Shown here: in pieces, positions 1-26,874 of the stretch
Numbering within the stretch: the stretch's first letter is position 1
How the letters are laid out: every line of letters begins with the position of its first letter
DNA from: Silene latifolia
Taxonomy: Eukaryota > Streptophyta > Magnoliopsida > Caryophyllales > Caryophyllaceae
DNA length: 64,000 nt
Direction: 5' to 3'
Assembly: GCF_048544455.1 (NCBI RefSeq)
Contig: NC_133526.1
Location: 9,564,001 to 9,628,000, forward strand
Translations under genes and position numbers: made by a program
The notes under the pieces: model-generated
The model's database searches: none
Told to the model about the DNA's origin: nothing
What the model saw: only the letters and a program-made list of their open reading frames with translations

Positions 1-987
1 GTGGTGGTTGGAGGAGGTTAAAGGAGGGAGACGTTTGTAGGTAGCTGTAGGAGGGCTGTGGTTGGAGGTTGTCGGAGGAGGGCGACAGTTGTTGGAGGAG
101 GGCGGTGTTTTGTGGTGGTCTGCTGATAAGGATGGAGGAGAAGGTGGAAGTGGGATAGTTAGGTTGGGGTTAATAATGGCATATTTGTAATTATTCTGGT
201 AGTACTTTTCAAAATTTGATCAAATCGATCGAGAGTAATCAGGATAGCTTGTTCGGTATGGAAAGAAATAGAAGTGAGAAGAAATAAAAAAAATTCCCAA
301 AAAGGAATATGGGAAGAAATTTGAAAAACGAGGAAGTACTGTATTTATATCATGCATTTTTATATTTGCTCCCTGTTTCTTGAGATCGCCATCCAGTTCT
401 TAAAATGAAAGACTTAGACCAGTTCTTGCTTTACTCATAATTTGACCTTTCTTTATACCTTTAAAAGGGCAAGTCAATATATTGGAGAGAAACTTTTTAG
501 TCCTGATCATGACGACTTGCTGTGAAATGCTAAGGGAAAAAAATGACAAGGAAACAAATTTGTGATGCATTCATTATATAGCCCAGCAACCTCGGGTTTC
601 TTGTGCATCCAATGCAGCCTTCCACACCTATTCTAGAACAAGTGTAGATCAGAGGAAGACCATGACAGGAAGAAGCTTTGTCGTTATAACTTCACATCCT
701 TGAGTTTCTTGTGTAAATGTTAAATACTGTTGATATAAATAATCTTGCTAACAAAGTCAGACCTTTCATGAGGTTTCTTCACTGTTTTGGCAAAACCAAC
801 CTCTAGGCCACTCTTCGTCGCCACTTGGCTTTGCCTTTTACTTAAAGACCTATTTTTGTGGTAGTTTGAACATGCTAATTACAATTATTGTAGATTTCAA
901 TCTTCGTTAGAGACTTGGACCATCTTCTGTTTTGTAAATGTTTTGGCAATTTAAGAAAATTTGACGTTCAATCTTGTTCATTTGCAG
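1..987 (+). other. Intron/upstream part of the AAA ATPase gene
   Basis: I see no exon here that joins in frame to the first recognisable exon at 988. The first 150 bases are a G-rich, TGG-repeated stretch; the rest is AT-rich and intron-like. A T-rich tract and CAG at 985-987 form the acceptor of the first visible exon. The gene's N-terminal part must lie to the left of the window, or before an intron that starts there. Confidence 0.5.
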
Positions 988-15604
<14,617 letters not shown>

Positions 15605-16274
15605 AATGGAAATCAGTGAATTAACAAAGTGAGCTGCCTTTCTCTAATCAATTTGCAAACCCCATAGAGCTGAAACGCCTGATCACTCTAACTTCAGAAA
15701 CTAGAGTAGATTGGAGGGATGAGGCGGGAATGAAGGTCGATGCAGAAAAGGTTCTCCTTAGAAGTGAGAGCACTTGTATTCGCCTTCTCTGCAATGTGTG
15801 TTCTATCAATGTTGTACTAGGTAACAAGGTTGTCGACCGCCATGTAATTTAGAAGTAGGCCATTATAGTGTTGTTTTTATTTACACAGTTTTCTTTCCTA
15901 GCTTCTTTCTAGGACCCTTTTTTTTACTGAGCCAAGGAAAAAGAAGGATCCGCTAAATTATGATATAGGAAGGCAACCCATAAGGGTTACACCTAGTAAA
16001 ATTGGAAGGCAGCCCATAAGGTGTTTGCGTAGTTTTACCTGAGCTACCCGATATTAGGGAGATTTGCAAACAGAGAACTTGCGATGGGCAGGCTGTCTAC
16101 TTTGGAGGGAATATTTGTTTTGAACCTCGAGTAATGAAGAATTATAGATTATAACGATTTTTTTTGCAAGTGATTTATTTGCAGGGTTAAGTCAGTTCTG
16201 TGGAGCATGAACACCTACTTTGTTAAGAGCAAAGTTTATCTGAACTGTACCTTAGTATGAACGGAAAGCCTAGT
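15605..16274 (+). other. 3' UTR of AAA ATPase gene and intergenic spacer
   Basis: Directly follows the TGA at 15602-15604. The transcript probably ends within the first 300 bases; no strong AATAAA was seen. A short direct duplication, GGAAGGCA(A/G)CCCATAAG at about 15969 and 16005, lies downstream. No gene recognised. Confidence 0.45.
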
Positions 16275-16276
16275 TA

Positions 16277-16900
16277 TGATTTTTTTTTTTTTTTTTGGAC
16301 AACAGTAAAGAAAGGCATACCTATACTATATAATGTTCGGGCATACAATGCCCTTATTACACTCGCAAGTAAACATCACTACGATAAAACTAATAATAAC
16401 TAGCAAAAGACAATGTTGGGAAGCAAAATCAGGATTGTGGAATACGAAAAAGTTGGAGCGAGTCTCCTTATCCATGTCCTGCAAGCATCTAACATCTCCT
16501 GAAAGCCCTCGAAGCGAGTAACGGAGTGACGATGGCGTGGTGTACTTACGCCACAAGAGCGTAGAAATGAATGGTGGATAGCAGACAACAGGCTGATTTC
16601 GATGAAGCATGGACTCCTACACCAAGACAAACAAACTCGACTATCACACGACCGGCAGATCAATAAACCCAGTATGCACACAGACCACATCAAAGAATAC
16701 CCCTCATCCAATCTTCTGTCCATATTTAACTAGAACTAAAACCCCAGGGATAACGGGACGGGACACTCGAGACATCCGTGAAGAGCCAGCGATCGCCAAA
16801 AACCCAAGGATGGTACAGGGATAGGACCCCCAAAAAAAACTTGCAACTCAGCTACTTCGTAACCTTGGAGTAGCCACACACCCAATTCTCCTCCATTTTG
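16277..16900 (-). mobile_element. Probable 3' part of a LINE (minus strand)
   Basis: A poly-T run at about 16281-16297 is followed by GGACAACAGTAAAGAAAG. That is the layout seen at 58541 (poly-T, then TCACAACTGTAAAGAAAG), where the LINE is certain. Read on the minus strand this is a 3' UTR ending CTTTACTGTTGTCC plus poly-A. ORFs on both strands lack known domains. Target duplications were not found; the right boundary is set by the unrelated repeat at about 16905. Confidence 0.4.
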
Positions 16901-16904
16901 TGAA

Positions 16905-17180
16905 GTGCTCGCTACCGGTCATAGCACCGGTAGCCGACATACTGGCACACAACTCCCCCCTCTTCAAATCTCGCATCAAATCGCGTCCTATACCGGCTGC
17001 CCTGCTACCGGCTGGCCGGCAACAATATCCAATCCTTATTTATGTCTCTTTTCTTTGATGTACTCGCTACCGGCTCTAGCACCGATGGCCATCTCACCGG
17101 GAACCACCTCCTTGCTGTTGCGTGTTGTCTTTGTGTTTTCCCCTTTTTCCTTTTTTTGTTTGTTTTGTTTTATATAATTA
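16905..17180. repeat. CTACCGG-box repeat, LTR-like fragment, left part
   Basis: Contains palindromic boxes (CGCTACCGG, CACCGGTAGC, GCTACCGGCTGGCCGGC) and then GCGTGTTGTCTTTGTGTTTT. The same order, a CTCGCTACCGGC box then GCGTGTTGTCTTGTTTCTTC and an ATT microsatellite, occurs at 54556-54816, so both belong to one repeat family. The hAT MITE at 17196 interrupts this copy. Confidence 0.5.
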
Positions 17181-17195
17181 TTAATCCCCTCTCCC

Positions 17196-17667
17196 TAGGG
17201 ATGACAATTATGGCCTAAACCGAACCGAACCTGAACCGAAGGAAATTCGATCCAAACCCACCCTTTAAAAACCCATCCCCGATCCACTGTTTAAAAATCC
17301 ATATCCATATCCACTATTGAAAAACCCAAACCAAATACAAACTCGATCCATTCATACTCGAACCGATCCAATCAGATATTTTTGAAATTTTAGGCTTTAT
17401 TAAACTTGAAATTTCAATTTTCTTATAAAAGATTATTTTTTATGTAGTCAAATCAAGTTTTAGATTAGGTTTTGGATTATATGGTGGATCGGGTATAGAT
17501 TTGGAGCGGGTATGAGTTTGAAAAAAGTATAATGGATAGGATATGGATTTTAAAATTTTGGATATGGATATGGATAGGGTATGGATATGGATATGTGATC
17601 CAATAAGTAAGTTGATCGAGTTTGGATCTTGCAAAACCCGATCCAATCCGATCCATTGCCATCCCTA
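17196..17667. mobile_element. hAT-type MITE, 472 bp
   Basis: Ends TAGGGATGACAATTATGG and CCATTGCCATCCCTA are inverted relatives. The 8-bp flanks CCTCTCCC (17188-17195) and CCTCTCCT (17668-17675) differ at one base. The interior is full of GATCCA/TGGATC and ATGGATATGGATA units. TAGGGATGGCAAT ends with an 8-bp duplication are typical of a widespread plant hAT MITE group. The small minus-strand ORFs are readings of the repeat. Confidence 0.8.
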
Positions 17668-17738
17668 CCTCTCCTCTTTGTGTTTGTAGAGTCGTGTCTT
17701 TTAGTCAATTGAGTCAATTAGTTTTGAGGGGGTATGAT

Positions 17739-17742
<4 letters not shown>

Positions 17743-17779
<37 letters not shown>

Positions 17780-17815
17780 TATATTATTATTATTACTATT
17801 ATTAATAATAATAAT
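17743..17815. repeat. ATT microsatellite
   Basis: An ATT/TTA trinucleotide run, slightly interrupted, ending in an inverted (ATA)n segment. It occupies the same position relative to the CTACCGG-box repeat as the array at 54711-54816. Confidence 0.9.
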
Positions 17816-17819
17816 ATGG

Positions 17820-18075
17820 GGAGCAGGTTAAGTACAGGTTGTTTGGATAGCACGCGGGAGACGGGACGAGCTTGATGAGTCACGAGACGAGTATAAGTTG
17901 ATTAGAAGAGTATAATTGTCATGAGTTGTACTTATATTCATTTGTTTACGTTTATGTAATTCATTAAACCTTTTATTTATAAAATGTTCTTTCATTGGAG
18001 TTTTAAAACACTACTTCGGGAAACCGAGATGGTAATGCCTTTATTATCTTGGCTAGATAATTGGGGTGTTACAAT
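17820..18075. repeat. Possible LTR fragment ending GGGGTGTTACA
   Basis: AT-rich sequence finishing with GATAATTGGGGTGTTACA at about 18058-18074. That ending resembles the 3' terminus of chromovirus (Tekay-type) LTRs. No matching TGTAACACCCC start or internal region is present, so this is weak. Confidence 0.25.
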
Positions 18076-18254
18076 CTCATCTGAACTGAACTGAACTTAT
18101 AGGATCTGAAGTGAACTTAAATTAAGTGACTTTAAGTCCAAAAGAACAGGGCCTAAAAAAGAACAAATATGAAATTAAAACAATTAAAGGATTAAACTTA
18201 CTTGAAACACATAAATTTGAGATAAATTAGATACAAATCCGCTTTAATGACTCA

Positions 18255-18879
18255 CTAGTATAGATCCCGCGCTACAACGCGGTATTTTTTAGATTTGATT
18301 TATAAAGAGGGGGCCCCAATAAAATTATTTGCATAAATTAACTGTACTTTCAATTTAATGTTATAATGTACTAATATAATATTAGTAAGAGGTATAAAAG
18401 AAAATAACTACCTTCAAAAGACATTTAAGTTAAGTTATTTTTGCAGTACTAATATTATTGTACTTTACAATTAAGAATTTTTTTTGACATTAATAATACA
18501 TTTAAGTTATATGTAAAATCTAATTAAACGCGTATTAAAGAAAACCGGTAAAAACAATATCTGTATATATGTATTTATAGCAGAGATTGAGAAATAAGGA
18601 GTTTGAAATTATATTATATTATATTATTAAGAAGGTAGAGATTGATGAATATTGTGTAATTCATTTCATTATATATTTATTGACGGTATATTTTTGCAAA
18701 TTAGTGGAGTCAATTAAGAATGATTATATTTAGAAAAGATTTGGCTAGAATATATTTAGAGAATAAGAATTAGTCAGAATATAACATTGAGCGCATATTT
18801 TCAGTACTCTTTAACATACATGGGCTGGAATTTTGAGCGGGAATTTTTAAGATGTGTTAATTTGTTATTATATAGGGGA
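18255..18879 (-). mobile_element. Short non-autonomous Helitron
   Basis: Read on the minus strand it starts TCCCCTATATAATAACAAAT directly after an A (18880). It ends with a GC-rich hairpin (CCGCG...CGCGG) followed by GATCTATACTAG, before a T. A 5' TC, a 3' hairpin plus CTRR (here CTAG) and insertion between A and T without duplication are the Helitron marks. There is no Rep/helicase ORF, so it needed help in trans. Confidence 0.8.
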
Positions 18880-19349
18880 TTTGCAGTTGAATATGCACTT
18901 GAGTTGTGGTAGAGAAAAAAATCAAAGTTGAGATCCACGAAGCTGAAAATTGGCGCGAGCCAGAAATACTCTGATGCCTGATTTGAAAATGAAATCCTTT
19001 AAATTATGAACTAAATTAATCCAACAAATAACTTAATCAAAGTAAATCCTCATATTCAAAGCACTTAAATAATTCATTTACCAGTTGTGAATTTCGTTTA
19101 GGTGGACCTTAACTACATTAGTTCAAGAATGCAAGGTCCCTTGAATTACACGCGAGATGTTGGAGCCTATGCGAAACAAAAAAAGGGGTGGTAATACTAA
19201 CACCAACATTTTATTAGAACACTCTGATGACAACGACAAAATTCTACACTAGATATCATATAGACCTGGTAAACAAGTCAATCGGGTTGAGTAGATCGAT
19301 TTCGGGATGTATCGGTTTATTTTGGATTTGAGTCATTTTTTACATAAAG

Positions 19350-19640
19350 CATAGAGATGACCTACTGTTTCTTTCTCAAAAATATGGATTTTCTCATCTT
19401 AGAGATGCATGTTTCAAGGCATTGCCAATTGATATAAGCTCACGCAATGTCGTCAAATGACTTAAACATGCAGACCAATATGATCTTGATGAACTAATGG
19501 ACATCTGCCTAGAGTTTATATCAAGAAAGCTCTATGATATTGAAGATGTGAATACCTTGGTGAATGAAACCATAATACATTTGATAAATCGATTGATGAA
19601 CTTGTTTCAGAAGGAAAGGTAAATTGCACTTCTCTTTGGT
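19350..19640 (+). pseudogene. Gene-like remnant of unknown family
   Basis: One + frame reads with a single TGA from about 19375 to 19620. It gives helical, coding-like sequence including YGFSHLRDACFKALP, ADQYDLDELMDICLEF and VNETIIHLINRLM. The ADQYDLDEL pattern recalls the helices after BTB/POZ folds, but the family is not established. No start, splice sites or flanking exons were found. It could be a captured or decayed gene fragment. Confidence 0.3.
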
Positions 19641-19943
19641 TGGACAAAAGATGCAACGGTAGTAACACCTGTCTAAGAAAATAATGGTATAGCTGAGTCG
19701 GCGAAAGTTCACAAGGTAAGGTTAATATCATCTACTCAAAATGAAGTTGCATTAATACCATAACTAAAACAATGTAGAATGAATCTAAGGGTTTTTTGTC
19801 ACACGAGTTCAAGTCGTACGAGCAGTAGACATATCCCGAGGAGAAGTGAGAGATTTACGAAAAGATGATGGCAATATCATTAGGATGAAGAGAGTAAATA
19901 ATAGGCCATAGTAGTTAACTCACATGGAATTGAAATTGTCATT

Positions 19944-20165
19944 ACTACAAATTAGCGCTTAGGCCACGTCTAAATTCGTGGCGCAAATGCTAAATTTCTG
20001 TGGCTAAAATACTCCGCCACGTGAATACTTTTCGTGGAGTAAATGGCCGTGGCAAAGAATTAGTCACGGGAAAAACAAGAACGTCTAGAATTGATTTTTT
20101 AGCCACGGTTCTCCCGTGGCTAATAACTCCCGTGGCAGAAAGTTATTCCCGTGGCAAACGAGCTA
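19944..20165. repeat. Lone CACTA-like terminus with CCACG subterminal repeats
   Basis: Opens TTACTACAAATTAGCGC and continues with many short direct and inverted CCACG/CGTGGC boxes (GCCACGTC, CGTGGCGC, CCCGTGGCTAA, CCCGTGGCAAA). This is the layout of a CACTA end. The expected first C is not present and no partner end was located, so this is a decayed or truncated terminus. Confidence 0.45.
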
Positions 20166-20459
20166 TATAAAAAATAAATAAATAAAACATAAAAATATTA
20201 TATTACTAGTTTTAAACCCTTGAAGAATTTGCACGAAATTGCACGAAAAACATTTGATTTGATTTATATTTTCAAATTATCGATTTTTAATTAAACAAAT
20301 TATTGAAATATCACAACAATAAAATTACAAATTATTGATTTTTTTTAACAAAAAAAAAAATTCATTGTTATTGCAAAACAAAGTATCTGATAATGTATTT
20401 TTGAGTTTTTAGTTCTAATAATGTATCTGATCGCTTTTTTTTTTTTTTAATTAAAATCG

Positions 20460-21400
20460 TGTGATAAGGCTGAAGTCGTATCACCTTAAATCTAAATAGT
20501 CCTATCTCAGTACTAACAAATAGCTAGCGGTAAGTGGGATATCGTATCCATGGGGAGACGGTAATTATCTAGTTTGTTTTTATCAAAGTTCGTCTTAAGG
20601 TAACAATTTCTGGGGTTTTGAATGTTTGATTTCTAAAACTGATTGCTATAAAGTAAAAATGAATTCAATAAGATTTAAAATAAAGGTCTAGGGATTAAGT
20701 TCACTAGGTGGTTATCTGGGGGTGTGATTTAATTACTTAATAGAACAATTTTTGCTGTTTAAAGTCATATGATCGGTCGATTCTAATATGCTCTTTAGAT
20801 CTATCCTTAACATGTGGTCACAATCATTAAGTCAGTCTATTCAATTGTCGCAGCCTATATATACTAGTATTAATCTAATCGGTGAAAATCCTAGTTTGCA
20901 AGACTAATTAATTAACTCTAATCAGTAAATCAATTAACTAGATTCAAACCACTATTGAACAACAACTAAGAAGCAATTTAACTATCAATTCATTAATTAA
21001 ATCCCCTTCTAACAACCTAGATCCCTTTTTACCCTAGATTAGAGAATTAGCTACTCATACTAACAAATCTAACAACAACAATATTGAAAGAAAACATAAT
21101 TGAAAGCATGAGAGATAAACAAACAATTTAAAGAACTAAAGGGAATATTGAATGATTACCAAGTTCAAAGGAACAATGAATAAGTGTGTAGATCCGGAAT
21201 AATAGCAAAACTAATCTAAGAGTTCTAGTAATTTTTAATATAAAAGAGGCGTCCCAACGTAAGATAAGACGTAAAAAATCCAATTGGGTACGAATTGGGT
21301 ATTTATACATAAACCGACTTTAGAAACTTGCGCGGAAAGTCATCAGAACGGTTATACTCGATCGAGTACACACCCACTCGATCGAGTGTCCTCTCTTTTC
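20460..21400 (-). mobile_element. Athila-like LTR fragment (minus strand)
   Basis: Minus-strand reading gives CCGTCTCCCCATGGATACGA followed by ATCCCACTTACCGC, which I associate with Athila-type LTR ends; the rest is AT-rich non-coding sequence. Two copies of the perfect palindrome ACTCGATCGAGT lie at about 21357-21388. Boundaries and family are tentative. Confidence 0.35.
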
Positions 21401-21670
21401 AGCTCTTTTCTTTGATGTAGTCTTCTTCACTTCTCTTTCTTTATTCTTCTAGATTTCCGTGCCATGTTCCGTGTATTCCTTCATGCTAATGGGAAGCCAA
21501 AAAAATACTTGGCTTTTATACTATGTAAATTTCGTAAAAAAAAATGTTATCACATATGGAATCTTTACAAGTTTCGTAATTAATTTTTTAGATAACTCAA
21601 TCCTCCTCCATACGTTATTTGATTTCACCGGTCATGCGCATCCAATAAGCTTCCAGAAGGTCATCCATCC

Positions 21671-24166
21671 TGTAGATACCTCATTTCTGCACCCCCTCGC
21701 AAGCCACCCGGTGATGATTGGGCCGCATGTTTGGTACACGAAACGGTTTATGACAATTCGTAAGTTTATCGTCAAGTGATAGCTCAAATACTTGTGTCTA
21801 CCTCATGGTCGTCATCTAGGTGTCATTACGGTCGTTTTGGCAGTAATTAGAGTACATTTGGAGTCCGGGTCAAAAACCGTCTTCATTTCCTAAAACCGTC
21901 AAATCCCGAGTCAAAGCAATGTGCTTGTCTACCTAAGGTTAGGATGTCATAAAATGTTAGGATAATATCTCATTTTGAGTCTCATGTCGCTTCTTTAGGC
22001 TAAACTAAAAGTTTACATTACAAAATGTGTATTTCATTTAGCTAAAATGATAACCCGACATTTAGGCCCGTTTTACGAGGTGATAACTAATTTTTTGGGT
22101 CAGGCCTATTTCACAGAAAGTTCTATATCTTTCTTTTATCTTTCCAACGCCACCGAAATCACCTTATTCCGAGTCTTGTAGAGAAAGTTATGTCTAAAAT
22201 ACGACAGGCTGTCAAACGCGCTTTCTTGCGCAGGAGGAACCCGCTGAGGAAAGGACGCAGCAAGTGCTTTGCGCCTCTTCCCAAGGGACGCAAAGACTGC
22301 TGCGCCTTTTCCTCAAGGTTTTCTTTTTGTCCAAGTTTCCGTGTTTAACCTAAGTCGGTTATTTCCGGATCTTTCTCTCCTTTCCTAAACCCTAATTCCG
22401 TGATTAGTATAAATATAGAGACCTTCGGTCTCACATATTTCTCACGCGAGTGTCCGCCCTTCTCTTCTCCCTTTGCATTCTAGACCACGTTCTTACTTTT
22501 TGGCGTCTACGTGCTTGAACTTTCGACCACGTAAGCTCGGATCTTTCTGAGTACCAGCCTCGTTTGCATGACCGACCAATTTGACCAACTCCATAATAAT
22601 CAACTTTAATCAACTTTGTTTCTTTCCTCTTAGAGGGCACTTTCGTCGTACATTCGAGTCGAGCATCACTAAACGTTAACTTAGTTCATCTCGTTTCGTC
22701 AAACATGTAAGTCTGAGGGTGTAAATCCTCCTTTTATTATTGTTCTTTATTTATTGTAATCATAATGTAAGATTTATGTCGAAAGTATTCTTAAAACCGA
22801 TTTGTAAAACCATGTTTCAAACCCTTTTTACGGATTGACAGAAGACAGACGTCGAGAAAGGACGCAGCAACTGCTGCGCCTCTTCGAAGGGACGCAGCAC
22901 CTGCTGCGCCTCTTCGTGAGGCTGTCGCAGTTCCTGCTTCCTTTCTTCTTCCTTCGTCTTTTGTTAATTTGTTCGTTTTTTCTTTCATTTGTTCATTGTT
23001 CTTTGACATCATAATTTAAACACAATAATATTTTTAACATGTAAATCATTCATCATTAATTAATCCGTCATTAAATCCCGACTTAAATCCCTTATAATTC
23101 ATATTTGCGGGTTTTCGTCATTAAAGTCAAAATTCGGGTTTTAGAGGTTCGATTCATCCATATTGAATATCTGGAATTCATCTTTGACATATATTTCATC
23201 TGTCATTTATCGTCACCACCATTAATTCGTCATTAATATCTTGTTTAACATAATTAATTTGATTAATTTATTTGTATTCGTAATTAATCCTCATTAATCT
23301 TGTAAATAATTCGTTCTATTTGTTTTACCCATGTTTTATTGTTTTTATAACTTTAATCACATGTAAATAATATGTTAATCACTTCCATCCGAGTCAAATA
23401 TCGATAATCAAGCATTAAAATCACCAATTAACATTAACGACATGCGGTTCGACTTCACAAATGAATCGAGCCAAGGAAACAGACGCAAAGAATCGCCGCG
23501 CGCTCTTCCAAGGGACGCAGCTCTGCTGCTTTATATGTGATTGACTTCTGTCTCTGAACTCCCGTTTTGCCTCGACCTAGTTTATTAGTTTACGTATTAA
23601 CTAACTATTATTCGTACTATCGCCTTAATTTCTGTTCGTTAATTTATTTATTTATTCTTTCTCAAATCATCCGTTTTAAAAGTATTTTCGACATAAATCG
23701 TTTAATCCAATGTAATTATTGTAATTTTCATTATTGTATTTATTATATTTCTTGTATCATATTGATTGTATGCCTTCACATGTAATAAACCTAAATCCCA
23801 ATTCGACTTAATCGTATGTTAATTACGTGTTTACCACTTAGTATTAATTCTTACATGCTAGGATTAATCTAATGGATGTTGCATTGCATGCATATAAATT
23901 GACAATATATCGAGTATAGACGATTTTCCCTAATCATTAGTTGAGGCCGCTATCGAGGCGGGCGGGATTAGGTGTTCGATCAAAAGAGCTTCCTAATACG
24001 TACCCTCACCCCTTACTCCAGATCTCTGTGAACATCCGTGTTCATTGGCATCCACGAGAGTCATTCTAGACATAGAATGCTAAGGGTAACGAGTTCTTCG
24101 TGTCTATGTCATTACTTTGTGTCTTGACATGACGCGAGGTATTCGAACGGTTTCCAATTTTCCACA
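21671..24166 (+). mobile_element. Ogre-like (Tat) LTR
   Basis: A roughly 2.5-kb LTR starting TGTAGATACC and ending TTTTCCACA. Shortly after comes the primer-binding-like TTGGTGGCGACTCC at 24172-24185, as in Ogre-type elements. A homologous LTR on the opposite strand spans 55042-58130: both share the start TGTAGATACC, the block GTACCCTCACCCCTTACTC and the final GAACGGTTCCA. Repeated GGACGCAGCA..TGCTGCG boxes lie at about 22250-22310 and 22857-22915. Internal sequence is nearly all gone, so this is a truncated element. Confidence 0.6.
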
Positions 24167-24185
24167 ATAAATTGGTGGCGACTCC

Positions 24186-24690
24186 ATAAATGCAAACGCT
24201 TGTTCCAAGCGCCCCCATGGCCCGCGTCCACACATCCTTAAGCTACTTTCACATGAGTAGACTTAACTGTGAAGTTCTTTAAATGAGCTATCAGAAATTC
24301 AAGTGAACTTTGTTGATATGTGATGCCATTATAAATCCAATCGTTTTCATCAAATAACCGTTAAGGCTATGCTCTTATCCTTTTGAACTCCCATCTAATG
24401 TAGTACTTTGTATCAAACTCGCATATTGAAAATTTAGAGTCACGACCCAAACTTCATAATTAAACGACAAACACAAAACTGCTACTCTCCTATAAGACCG
24501 CCCTATAGCATATGACGGGTCCAATAGAAGATGTTAGCCCAAAACTAACCTTTTTGTGTAGATTATTCCATAAATTAGGTAGAACGTATACGCATTGAAT
24601 ACAAAAACAATAGAACGTGTATGCGTTGAATACAAAAACAATTTTCTTCCTTTTTTTAGCAATAATCGTGGGAGAGGGATGGGGAAACGT
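24186..24690. other. Spacer after the Ogre-like LTR
   Basis: AT-rich sequence, the first part probably the start of the Ogre-like internal region. A short direct duplication, TAGAACGTRTAYGCRTTGAA, is seen at about 24580 and 24610. No gene recognised. Confidence 0.4.
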
Positions 24691-25521
24691 TGTTGAAGAT
24701 ATTACGGTATATTGTAATATACCGTAATCGGAATAATATCGGTATTAGAATAAGTTATATTATATTGCGATATTATTTGATATGATCTAGATACTCTTAT
24801 TACTATAAATATGGTACCATTGTAATCATACGAATTACGAACGAATTCAATAATACATCGATTTCCCTTATGCAACTCGCTCTCTCTATTTCGTAATATG
24901 GTATCAGAGCCTCACGCTCTTGAGGCCTAAAATCAAAATTCCGCTGCCTGCCGGTGGGCTAATGAGTTACGAAGCTCACCGGCGGGATTCTCAAATCTCA
25001 ATGAATTACGAATTATCAATAATATACAATTGCGTTTATTTAAAAAAAAATCCTTCGAAATTCATGGCATGTATATGATATTGTGCACTTGATTTGTGTG
25101 TGTTGTAGTCTCTTGACTACCTTCTTGGTTTTTTGAGATCAGACAGTCATTCACTCATTTGAGTGAGATTGGTTTTCGATCTCCATCGAATTCGACGGAT
25201 TATTTTCCCGTTTGAAATTTATTTTGAAGAGTTCGGAAAAAAATGACGTTCTCTTCCATTTGAAGAAACTTTGGTCAAGTTCGAAAAATTGCGACGTTCT
25301 TGACAATATTGATCGATGATTCGACGGGTTCGAAAAACGACGGCGTTCCCGACCGATAATATTTTTCGTTTAGCAAATTCGAAAAGAGTAGCGTTACTCT
25401 TGAAGATTGAAGACGGAAGAATTCAAATGATTTTTCTATTTTATATTTGACAAACCCATAGAAATTTTGATAAATTACCATGGGTTTGAGGGGGGATGTT
25501 GAAGATATTACGGTATATTGT

Positions 25522-25760
25522 CACTACAAGAAAACAAGACAAAGGCGACAGACAAGCTACAGTCGCCAATTTGGCGACAGATAAAAAAACTCGGGCGACG
25601 GAAAACAGTCGCCAATTTGGCGACTGTAGCTTTTTATCCAAAAATCCGTATGAAATCCAAGGGCGACCGAATATTATCCAATTTGGCGACCGAAAACAGT
25701 CGCCAAATTTAGCGACCAATACCCGTCGCCAATTTGGCGACCAAAAACGGTCGCCAATCG
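25522..25760. repeat. Left subterminal repeat region of CACTA
   Basis: Array of short direct and inverted boxes (CAGTCGCCAATTTGGCGAC and variants) next to the left terminus. ORFs on both strands here are readings of the boxes, not genes. Confidence 0.8.
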
Positions 25761-26874
25761 CCTGTTAATTTTTTTTTTGCCAGTTTCTTCACCCCGTCCC
25801 CCTTCATTCATTCTATCATCAACCAAAAAAAAAAAAACTACAAGAAACCCGACGACCCGACGCCACCACCAACTACAACGACCACCGGACGCCACCACTC
25901 GCCGCCGCCATCCGCACACCACATCAGCACATCACTACCGACCCTTTGTTTTTCTTTTTAATAAAGGTTTGTTTTCGACTCAAATTGATTTAATTACTTC
26001 AATCCTTCATATTTTGTTTAAGTTGTGATGCTTATTTAGTATCTAGTTGTAATTTATACATTAGTGATGCTTATTAATGTATGTAGTTGTAATTTAATTA
26101 GCATTTTTGTTAATTAATTTGAGTTAGGGTTAGAAATTGGGGTTTTTGTTAAATTAGTAATGTGATTTGATTAGGGGATGTAATTGAAGGTTATCTTGAT
26201 AATATTAGTATTATTGAAGGTAGTAACTTAGTTTTAGTAATATTGAAGTAGTATTGTTGAAGGTAGTATAGTTTTATGAAGGTAGTATAATGTTAGGATT
26301 GTATAAATTTGCCTTATAATTAACGAAATTAAGTTAGAATGAGCATGATGTATAAATTTGTTAAATTAGTAATGTCATTTGATTAGGGGATTGTATAAAT
26401 TTGCCTTATAATTTTGACAACTTGTTTAATATATAATGACCTAGTACCCGTTCAAGAATTACTCATTAGGAGCAATTCTTGAATAGTCCCCATTTTGGGA
26501 TCGTCTTTTTATGCGTTCAAGTCACTTAGGTAGTAAACACATAGTTGTGATTTTATTAATGAGAAAAGAATTTGGTTGCAATTTTCTCCAATGTTCTCTG
26601 AATACATATGTGGAATATGTATCTTTTCCACATTGTGTATTTGGAGAACTAAGGGGAATTGCTGCCGAATTTTTTTCTCATTAATAAATCACAAATGTGT
26701 GTTTGCTAGTGACTTGAAACGTACATTGATGGGTTTAGGTTGGAGTGATAAGGACCCAATTGAAATCTTGAAATTAGCATAAAATGGAGGATGAGATAAC
26801 CATTGTTTTTTTTGTTGAAATTAAATATTATTATTTAAAATGGTTAGTTTGCTATATATTGCTTATAGATTAAA

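Noticed and set aside
16326-17177. Several overlapping ORFs on both strands as a possible gene
   Set aside because: No domains, no splice structure, and the region adjoins a poly-T tract like that of the LINE at 58541; it is better read as a LINE 3' region plus an LTR-like repeat.
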